Shown here piece by piece: positions 12,496-20,224 of a DNA stretch of 64,000 nt. Positions within the stretch are counted from its first letter, which is position 1; the number at the start of each line of letters is the position of its first letter. The translations under genes and the position numbers were made by a program. The stretch spans positions 113,290,334-113,354,333 of the forward strand of contig NC_082595.1 of assembly GCF_030936135.1 (NCBI RefSeq), given 5' to 3'. The DNA comes from Gavia stellata (taxonomy: Eukaryota; Chordata; Aves; Gaviiformes; Gaviidae). A model generated the notes under the pieces. It saw only the letters and a program-made list of their open reading frames with translations. It was not told the origin of the DNA and made no database searches.

Positions 12496-12766
12496 GCTCG
12501 GCGGTGACAAAGAGAGAGCAGAAGGAGTTTGTGGGGACTTCTGTGGGGTCCGGTGGGCGGAACGGGGCCGGGGGGTGGTGGTGGGGGTGTCCGGGCGCCT
12601 CTTCCCGACCCGTTCAAGGGCCGCGGGGCGGCGCAGGCAGCCACGCCGGAGCCGTCGCGTCGGCAGCCGGACACGGTGTTCCCCGCGGGGAAGTTCATTG
12701 TTTTGCCCGGCGCTGCCGAGTTCCCATCGCGGTTCGGAACACCACGGACACCCCCGGCTCCTCCGC
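12496..12766 (+). repeat. Duplicated 3' flank of U1 copy 2 (paralogue at 18461-18732)
   Basis: After the U1 end this stretch and 18461-18732 share almost the same sequence, including GGGGTGGTGGTGGGGGTGTC and GGAAGTTCATTG. The match resumes at 13353-13460 against 18728-18840, showing that the LTR at 12767-13352 interrupts one copy. Confidence 0.9.
12509..12517 (+). terminator. snRNA 3' box of U1 copy 2
   Basis: AAAGAGAGA matches AAARNNAGA and starts 14 nt after the U1 3' end. Confidence 0.85.
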
Positions 12767-13352
12767 TGTCGTGGTTTAGTCCCCGCCGGCAACTAAGCCC
12801 CACACAGCCGCTCGCTCACTGCCCCGGTGGGATGGGGGAGAGAACCGGAAGAGTAGAAGTGAGAAAGCTCATGGGCTGAGATAGAGACAGTTCAATAGGT
12901 GAAGCAAAAGCCGCGCTCGCAAGCAAAGCAAAACGAGGAATTCCTTCACCACTTCCCGTCGGCAGGCAGGTGCTCAGCCATCCCCAGGAAAGCAGGGCTC
13001 CGTCACGCGTAACGGTTACTTGGGAAGACAAACGCCATCACTCCGAATGTCCCCCCCTTCCTTCTTCCTCCCCCGGCTTTGTATGCTGAGCATGACGTCA
13101 TATGGTCTGGAATGTCCCTTTGGTCAGTCGGGGTCAGCTGTCCCGGCTGTGTCCCCTCCCAACGCCTTGTGCACCCCCAGCCCGCTCACTGGTGGGGCGG
13201 TGTGAGGAGCAGAAAAGGCTCTGTGTGAGCCCTGCTCGGCAGTAACCAAAACATCCCCGTGCATCAGCACTGTTTCCAGCACAAACCCAAAACGCAGCCC
13301 CACACGAGCTGCTCTGAAGAAAGTCAACTCTCTCCCAGGCAAAACCAGGACG
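12767..13352 (-). mobile_element. Solo LTR of a bird endogenous retrovirus
   Basis: A 586-bp solo LTR in minus orientation, of a widespread bird family whose ends read roughly TGTCCTGGTTTTG and TTAAACCACGACA. It is flanked by a 5-bp direct repeat (TCCGC, 12762-12766 and 13353-13357). The paralogous flank at 18728-18732 has a single TCCGC and no LTR, so the empty site is visible. No internal retroviral region is present. It is a fossil and not a working element. Class (ERVK or ERVL) is not settled from memory. Confidence 0.78.
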
Positions 13353-13520
13353 TCCGCGCATCGCCCGGCCCGACCTCCGCTGCCCGCCCCCTTCCCGCTC
13401 CGCCCGCCCGCGGGGCCGCGGCCGACCGGACCCGCGAACCCGGGACCGGCCCTTCCCCGCCCCACACACTTGAGGAGTGCCGCAGCTATGGGTCCCGCCC
13501 CAAAAAAACCACCAACCAGC

Positions 13521-13529
13521 TCTGTCTTT
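13521..13529 (-). terminator. snRNA 3' box of U1 copy 3
   Basis: On the minus strand this reads AAAGACAGA, starting 14 nt beyond the U1 3' end, as for copy 1. Confidence 0.85.
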
Positions 13530-13542
13530 GGCACCACCGAGC

Positions 13543-13706
13543 CAGGGGAGAGCGCGAACGCAGTCCCCCCCTACCACAAATTATGCAGTCGAGTTTCCCG
13601 CATTTGGGGAAATCGCAGGGGTCAGCACACCCGGAGTGCAGGGGATGAGCCTCGCCCTGGGAAAACCACCTGCATGATCATGGTGTCTCCCCTGCCAGGT
13701 AAGTAT
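13543..13706 (-). ncRNA. RNU1: U1 spliceosomal snRNA, copy 3
   Basis: Full-length 164-nt U1. It differs from the other three copies by one substitution, T to G, in the strand entering stem-loop IV just after the Sm site (GTAGGGGGGG instead of GTAGTGGGGG). The 5' end, Sm site and loop changes are as in the other copies. PSE, octamer and 3' box are all in place. It converges on copy 2, with the solo LTR between them. Confidence 0.96.
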
Positions 13707-13753
13707 GACGCACAACCGCCCCCGCACCACACCACGCACCCGCGCACACACAC

Positions 13754-13923
13754 ACAACACGGACACCGAACACAAACGCCGCGTCCCCGCCCGCGCCGAA
13801 CCCACATCCCGATCCCCACTCTTCCACCACGCAGCGCCCACGTAGCACTCGCGCACGCCCGTGGCCGCGCGTCGCGGCGCGGCGCTGGTTGTCCCGTCAC
13901 CCCGCGCGGTGCTCGATCTGCAT
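13754..13923 (-). promoter_or_regulatory. Promoter of U1 copy 3 (PSE and DSE)
   Basis: PSE candidate TTCGGTGTCCGTGTTGT on the minus strand at 13754-13770 (-64 to -48). Octamer ATGCAGAT at 13916-13923 (about -217 to -210) with the adjacent GC/CACC box. The promoter is nearly the same as that of copy 2. Confidence 0.85.
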
Positions 13924-15603
13924 GGCCACGCCCCGCTCCCCGCGGCCCCGCCCCGCCGCGGGCCCCGCCGACAGCCCGGCCCGGCGGCTCCGGGCGCGGT
14001 TCGGCTGCTCCGGTCCGGCGGCACCGGCAGAGAGACGGGACGTGCGCCGCTGCCGCGGCGCGGCCGCCGTGCCCGGAGCTTCACGGCCGGCGGAGCCGAG
14101 CGGCAGCGCCCGCGGGGCCGAGGAGAGGGCGGCGCGGGGAAGGAGCGTCGCTCCCCGCGCCGCGGGGCCGGGGGGGACGTCCGTCCTGCGGCTCCTGCCC
14201 CGGCTCCGCCGGCACCTCCGGGGCTGGCCGGGACAGCGCGGGGTCAGCCGCTCCGGCCGGCCGTGCCGCCGCCGGGCCCGGGCCCGGGGCCGCTCGGACA
14301 CGTCCCTCGCCCGCCGAGGGAGAGGACTGCTTCCCGCTTCCTCCCCGGGGGCTGCGCCCCTTCCAGGCTCCTCGAAAGCCTCTGCCCTTGACCAGGACGG
14401 CGATCCGGGCACGGGGACGGGACGGGGACGGGTTCGGTGCCCTCCTGCAGGACCCCCCCGCCCTGGACCGAAGCGCTCGAGGCGGCCGTGATGGGGTGCT
14501 CCGGTGGGGTGGGGTCGGGGCAGGGGAAGGGGCTGAGACGACACCCGGACCCCCCCGGCCATGTGCAGCTCTCCCCACCGCCGGCACACAGCTCTGGGGG
14601 CGGCCGGCACAGCCGTCCCGCTCCCGCACCCCGCGGGGCCCACCCCAGCAGGGAGGGTGGCGGCTGCTCTGCGGGGTTGCTTTGCTCCAGAGGTCTCTTC
14701 TGCGCCCATCGCCGCTTATTTCCCTATTCCCAACGTCAATCCGGAGCGGAGGAGAGCAAGGGAGAGCTCTAGCGAAGCCACCAAGCCAACGCCCACGCCA
14801 GTGAAGTGTCGGTGCATCTCAAGACGCAGCTGATCGCGTGCCCGGCTCAGCCGGGATGGAGTCACCTTTCGGCACAGCAGCCCCGGCGGTGCTGCGCTCT
14901 GCCCTGCACGTAGCTGGCACAGGGCTGGTGACGCCCCGCGCTTCGGCGGCTGCTGAGCGGTGCCGGCACCGCACCAGGGCATCCTCTGCATCCCCGGGCA
15001 GCGGCTGGGGTGGGCAAGGGGCTGGAGGGGACCCGGCCGGGACAGCCGACCCCAGGGGTGTGGCACACCGTGTGCTGTCCCGCTCAGGAATAACCGGGTA
15101 GGGTAGGGTAGGGTTAGGGAGTTTTTATAGCACCCCTCGAGGCGAATTAAACACACATTTGTGCTTAAACATAAAAGGAAAATTTAATGAACAACGCATT
15201 GGGCAGAGCCCTACTGCAACACGTGGTTCTACATGGAGTCTGCAAAGATGTGTCACAAGCAGATTCCTTATATCCACGTGCACCAGCACCCATCCCGAGA
15301 GTGACTGCACGGGGCACCTCAGCCCGGCCGTGGGTCCATCCCCCAGCCCAGCTCTGCTGCCCAAGGGTGGCCCCTGAGTGCTCCCTTTCCAGGATGGCTA
15401 CAAGACAGTGCTGAGGCTGTTTCTTATCTCATCACCGAGGGAAACTTCACTCCCTTGCAAGGAGTCCTTCTGTCTCTGGCACTCCTGCTTCCAACCACTC
15501 CAAACCCTTCTTGTACCTGGGTCGTCTTGCCCTCCATGCCAGATCATTCCTCGGTCACAAATGACAACTGCTGAGCAGTTACAATTAGAATTTCACCTTT
15601 AGT
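13924..15603. other. GC-rich spacer, no gene recognised
   Basis: About 1.7 kb between the copy 3 promoter and the CR1. The left half is CpG-rich with long open frames that show no domain and are rejected as compositional. The right half (15,120-15,600) is less GC-rich and contains nothing I can name. Confidence 0.5.
15091..15117 (+). repeat. Short TAGGG-type simple repeat
   Basis: GGGTAGGGTAGGGTAGGGTTAGGG: three TAGGG-like units and a single TTAGGG. It is too short and irregular to be called an interstitial telomere array. Confidence 0.6.
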
Positions 15604-17640
15604 AGGATAGGATAGGATGGGGCAGGGCAGGGCAGGGCAGGGCAGGGTAGGGTAGGGTAGTTCAGCTGGAAGGGACCTACAATGATCACCTGGTCCACCT
15701 GCCTGACCACTTCAGGGCTGACCACAAGTTAAAGCACGGTATTATGGGCATTGTCCAAATGCCTCTTAAACCCTGGCAGGCTTGGGGCATCGACCGTCTC
15801 TCCAGGAGGCCTGTTCCAGGGTTTGACCGCCCTCTCGGTAAAGAGATGCTTCCTCATGTCCGGTCTGAACCTCCCCTGGCACAGCTTCGAACCATTCCCA
15901 CACGCGCTGTCCCTGGATCCCCGGGAGAAGAGCTCAGCACCTCCCTCTCCACGTCCCCTCCTCAGGAAGCTGCAGAGAGCAATGAGGTTGCCCCTCGGCC
16001 TCCTTCTCTCCAAGCCCAGAGTCCTCAGCTGCTCCGCAGAGGACATGCCTTCCAGCCCTGTCACCAGCTCTGTTGCCCTCCTCTGGAGGCATTCGAGGAC
16101 CTTCACATCCTTCCTAAATTGTGGGGCCCAGAACCGCGCACAGGACTCGAGGTGAGGCCGCACCAAGGGCAAATACAGCGGGAGAATCCCCTCTCTTGAC
16201 CGGCTGGTCGTGCTGTGTTTGACGCACCCCAGGATGGGCTTTGCCCCCTCGGCTGCCAGGGCTCCCTGCTGACTCCTACGGAGCCTGCTGCCGACCAGCA
16301 CCCCCAGGTCCCTTTCTGCAGGGCTGCTCTCCAGCCACTCCTTCCCAGTTTGGACTTGTGGCCGGTGTTACTCCCTGCCAGGTGCCGAATCCGGCATTTG
16401 GTCTTGTGCAACGTCATGCCGTTGATGATTGCCCAGTGCTCCAACCTATCTAGATCCCTCTGCAAAGCCTCTTGTCCCTCAAGAGAGTCAACAGCACCTC
16501 CCAGTTTGGTACCGTCGGCAAGCTTGCCAATGGGGCATTCCAGTCCCGCATCCAGATCGTTGATAATATACTGAACAGCACTGGCCCTAGGATGGAGCCC
16601 TGAGGCACGCTGCTGCTGCCCGGTCGCCAGCCAGATGTAGCCCCGTTCACTGCAGCCCTTTGAGCCCTGCCCTCCAGCCGGTTCTTCACCCAGCGCCCCG
16701 TCAACCTGCTCGTCCCACAACTGGCCGACTTGTCCGGAAGGATGCTGTGAGGGACAGCACCAAAAGCCTTACTGAAATCCAGAAACCCCACATCCACCGC
16801 CTTCCCTTCATCCACTGAGCGGGTGACCTTATCGTGGAAGGATATCACATTAGTTAAACGGGACTTTCCCTTCATGACCCCATGTTGACTGTGCATCTTT
16901 AGATGCCTTTCAACAGCAGCCAGGATGACCTTCTCCATCGTTTTTCCAGGCGCTGAGGTCAGACTCACAGGTCTGTAGTTTCCTGGGTCTTCCCTCAGGC
17001 CCTTCTTGTCACCTGGAATAACCCTGGCTTCCAGTCAGCAGGGACCTGCCCAGAGTCCCAAGACCTTTGGTAGGCGATCGAGAGGGGTCCTGCCCTAACA
17101 TCCGCCAGCTCCTTCGGCACCCGGGGGGTGAATCCCCTCGGGCCCCGCGGACTTACGGACACGCAGCCGATACAGGCGGTCCCGGACAATTTCAGTCCCC
17201 GCAAACGGAAAGTCACCGCTCCCGCAGCCCCGGTCCTCCGACTCCGAGGACCGGGCAGGCCAAGGTCTGCCGGGATTCTTAAAGACTGAGGCGCAAAAAG
17301 CATCGAAAGCCTCCGCCCTTTCTGCGTCCCTATTTGTCAGAGGTCCACCCTCAACGAGCGTCGGTCCAGTGTTTCCCTTAGACCTCCTCTTGCTGTGACC
17401 GTGCTTGAAGAAGCCTTTCTTGCCCGACGCGGCACCGGGCAGCGTCACCTCCGGCTGAGCTGTGGCCTTCTCCGTTGTCTCCCTACACGTGCGGAGCACG
17501 GCTCCGTGACCCCGACCTCGCCTCCGGAGAGGGCGCCGCGTCCTCCTCCTCCTCCTCCTCCTCCTCCCGAGCTCCGCGCGGAGGTCCCGGGTGGCCCAGC
17601 TGGTCTCCCGCTTGCCTGGGGACAGCCCGGGGTGCGGCCC
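15604..17640 (-). mobile_element. CR1 LINE, 5'-truncated, about 2 kb
   Basis: Minus-strand CR1. From its 3' end (left): an altered pentamer tail (CCCTA/CCCTGCCC, 15604-15660), the typical CR1 3' UTR, then reverse-transcriptase coding remnants such as FLDFSKAFGAVPHSIL and SVPQGSILGPVLF (16450-16968), and the pre-RT stretch RKSAGPEGIHPP with ASVFKNPG and TSWATRDL out to about 17,600. The endonuclease region is absent. Several frame breaks make it inactive. The right edge is approximate because a GGA-type simple repeat (17541-17568) has expanded inside it. Confidence 0.9.
17541..17568. repeat. (TCC)n microsatellite within the CR1
   Basis: About nine TCC triplets on the plus strand. On the CR1 strand they give an Arg-rich run in what was coding sequence. 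Confidence 0.85.
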
Positions 17641-18080
17641 CGAGCCCTTCTCCGCGCACGGCGGGGGCCGGGGGGGCACCGTCCCGCCGGCTGCGGGGGC
17701 CCTTGGCACCGGGACCCGTCGGCGGCGGCCCCGCCGCCGGGACTGCGCAGAGCTGCTCGTCACGGCTTCGGCGGGAGGGGGGTGGGCTCTGCGGCGGCGC
17801 CGTTCCGGCCTCCGGCCGCGGTGGCACGAGCCCCGGTGCCCGCGGAGCCCCGGTGCCCGCGGAGCGGAGCGGAGCGGAGCGGCTCTGGGTCCGTGCCGGC
17901 TGCTGGCGGGAGGGCGCGGGGCAGCAGCGCCCGGCAGCAGCGCGGCGGGAGCGAAGGCGCTGCCCGTTAGTGACCGTCGCCGGTGCCGGAGACGGAGCGG
18001 AGCCCCCGCCCCGCCGCGCCGGGGCCGGCGGAGGCGCTGCGAGCCGGCAGGGGCGGTGCGGGGCGTTTGGGGGCGTGTCC

Positions 18081-18249
18081 ATGCAGATCAGACGCCGCGC
18101 GGGATGACGGGAGCCCAAGGCGCCACGACGACGCCGGCCACGGGTGTGCGCGGGGGAGTGCGTGGGGCTTCGTGGCCGCAGATGGTGGGGCGCGTGAGGC
18201 GGAGTGGTGGTGTTTGGCGCGTGGCGTTGTTGTTCGGTGTCCGTGTTGT
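18081..18249 (+). promoter_or_regulatory. Promoter of U1 copy 4 (DSE and PSE)
   Basis: Octamer ATGCAGAT at 18081-18088 (-216 to -209) and PSE candidate TTCGGTGTCCGTGTTGT at 18233-18249 (-64 to -48). The intervening sequence is of the copy 1 type (for example GGCGCCACGA, CAGATGGTGGG and GGCGGAGTGGTGGTGTTTGG), not the copy 2/3 type. Confidence 0.85.
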
Positions 18250-18296
18250 ATGTGGGTGTGTGGGTGCGTGGTGTGGTGCGGGGGCGGGTGTGCGTC

Positions 18297-18460
18297 ATAC
18301 TTACCTGGCAGGGGAGACACCATGATCATGCAGGTGGTTTTCCCAGGGCGAGGCTCATCCCCTGCACTCCGGGTGTGCTGACCCCTGCGATTTCCCCAAA
18401 TGCGGGAAACTCGACTGCATAATTTGTGGTAGTGGGGGACTGCGTTCGCGCTCTCCCCTG
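18297..18460 (+). ncRNA. RNU1: U1 spliceosomal snRNA, copy 4
   Basis: Full-length 164-nt U1, identical to copies 1 and 2 over its whole length. It combines a copy 1-type promoter with a copy 2-type 3' flank. It converges on the U1 remnant at 18969-18991, the same arrangement as copies 2 and 3. Confidence 0.97.
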
Positions 18461-18732
18461 GCTCGGTGGTGCCAAAGACAGAGCTTAAGTGGTGTGTGGG
18501 GATCTCTTTAGGGTCCGGTGGGCGGAACTGGGCCGGGGGGTGGTGGTGGGGGTGTCCAAACGCCTCTTCCCGACCCGTTCAAGGGCGGCAGGGCGGGCGC
18601 AGGCAGCCACGCCAGAGCCGTCGCGTCGGCAGCCGGACACGGTGTTCCCCGCGGGGAAGTTCATTGCTTTGCCCGGCGCTGCCGAGTTCCCATCGCGGTT
18701 CGGAACACCACGGACACCCCCGGCTCCTCCGC
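18461..18732 (+). repeat. Duplicated 3' flank of U1 copy 4 (paralogue at 12496-12766)
   Basis: Near-identical to the flank of copy 2. It carries the uninterrupted TCCGC (18728-18732), the empty-site state of the LTR insertion. Confidence 0.9.
18474..18482 (+). terminator. snRNA 3' box of U1 copy 4
   Basis: AAAGACAGA, starting 14 nt after the U1 end. Confidence 0.85.
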
Positions 18733-18968
18733 GCATCGCCCGGCCCGGACTCCGCTGCCCGCCCCCTTCCCGCTCCGCCCGCCGGCGAGGCCGCGGCGGA
18801 TCATGCCCGGGGTCCCGGGACCGGCCCTTCCCCACTTACCGCCTCTCATCGTGCCCACCGGGGGGAACCGGGCCTCGCGCCGCCGGCCCGAGCCACCCCG
18901 CGGCCGGCTCGGCCCCGGGCCCCGCCCCGGCACCAACAGCCCCCACCACACACCAGCTCTGTCTTTGG

Positions 18969-18991
18969 TGTCTCCCCTGCCAGGTAATTAT
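18969..18991 (-). pseudogene. U1 remnant: first 23 nt joined to the 3' box
   Basis: On the minus strand this reads ATAATTACCTGGCAGGGGAG and three more bases, the 5' end of U1 with one change in the splice-site-pairing segment. It then runs directly into CCAAAGACAGAG, the 3' flank and 3' box (18958-18966) shared with copies 1 and 3. About 141 nt of U1 body plus the short spacer is missing. TGG occurs at both deletion ends, suggesting a microhomology-mediated deletion. An octamer-like GCTGCAT beside a GC/CACC box survives near 19,183, but no copy of the PSE is recognisable. Confidence 0.88.
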
Positions 18992-19199
18992 GCCCCGCAC
19001 ACCCCCCGGCCCCTACCGCCACACCGAGACCCACTCGCGCCCCACATTCCGCCGCCGCGCACACCCGCACCCGGCGTCGTCCTGACACGGGTGTGTTTCC
19101 CGCAGGCAGCGTGCGGTGCCTGGCCCGCGTGGCCCCGCCCCTTCCCCCAAGGCCCCGCCCCTGGCAGCTCGGAGCGGCGCGAGCTGCATGGCCACGCCC

Positions 19200-20180
19200 C
19201 TGGCGCCCCCTGGCGGTTTGAGGGAGCCACGCCGGGGCGAGCCTAGACCCCGGCCCCGCTGTCCCGGGGGGTCCCCGGTGCCCTCGCTGGGAAGCAGCAG
19301 GGCCCTCGGGTCCCCATGGGCCGTACCACCCCGGCCGGGGCCGAGAGCCCCACACGGCGGGGCACCGCCTGCCCCCGGTCCTGTCCCCCTCCGCGGGAAG
19401 GCCTCGACTGGGAGCTCCCCCTGCCCCGGCTGACACGGGGCTGGCACCGAGAGCGCACGGCGGGGAGCGACCCCGCTCCCCCGGCCCCGTCCGTGTCTGC
19501 TAACGCACCCGGGTGGGCAGCAACCGGCAGCACTGCTAGTCCCCAGGCCAGGGCCAGAGGGCTCCCCCCTGCCAACCTCGCTCTGCACATGGCAGCGTTG
19601 GCAGGTGAGACCGGTGTGTAAGAACACCCCTTTCCGGGCAGAGGCCAGAATAACAGGCACTTGGCCATCTCTTCCCTGCTCTCCCCTGGAGCTGGGAACA
19701 TGGAGAGGGCAATAGGCTCCAGGGGGGAGCACAGACAGCCCCCAGCATCCCTGCCTGGAGTTGGGATGAGCACCGATCTTACTGCATCAGAAAGGGATGG
19801 GATCGTGGCAGAACAAATGAGGACACAGCCATCCCAGAGCTCCCCCCCCCCCCACTCAGGCTGTGCCGGGCCCTTCTTGCGGGAGCAGCTCATGCTGGGA
19901 GCCACGCTGGCACCCCCAGGGTGCTGCAGGTTCAGAGGAGCCCAGCTCTCCCCCACAAGCCCAGCTTGACCGGCTGCCAGCGCCTGTTAACCGTAGTGTC
20001 ACCATTTCCCCTGGGTCCCAGAGACAGGGAAGATCCTGCCCCGCTGCAGCCTGGAGCGGGAGGAGCGGGGCTGGGCAGGGCTGGGCAGGAGTGCCAGCAC
20101 GCCCAAGGGAAGTGCAGAGTAGAGCCTGTGGTGACACGGGGCGCCAGAGCTCCTGCTGCACCACAGAAGGCAGACAATGT
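19200..20180. other. Intergenic stretch between the U1 cluster and EIF2B4
   Basis: Moderately GC-rich sequence with no recognisable gene, repeat or RNA. A run of about ten C at 19,844-19,853 is the only simple repeat noted. Confidence 0.55.
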
Positions 20181-20196
20181 CTATTGTGGGGCCTGG

Positions 20197-20202
20197 TTTA
20201 TT
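20197..20202 (-). terminator. EIF2B4 polyadenylation signal
   Basis: AATAAA on the minus strand, only 22 nt past the EIF2B4 stop codon. It implies a 3' UTR of roughly 40-50 nt, unless a later signal is used. Confidence 0.65.
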
Positions 20203-20224
20203 ACGGTCCGTGCAGCTGCCCCTA

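Noticed and set aside
12767-13352. A longer provirus around the LTR
   Set aside because: The paralogous empty site and the direct repeats bound a single LTR; no second LTR or internal region is present in the window.
13470-14804. A 444-codon plus-strand open frame
   Set aside because: It runs through the antisense of a U1 gene and its promoter and then CpG-island sequence; the open frame is explained by base composition.
15091-15117. Interstitial telomere repeat
   Set aside because: Only one exact TTAGGG unit among TAGGG pentamers; too short to call.
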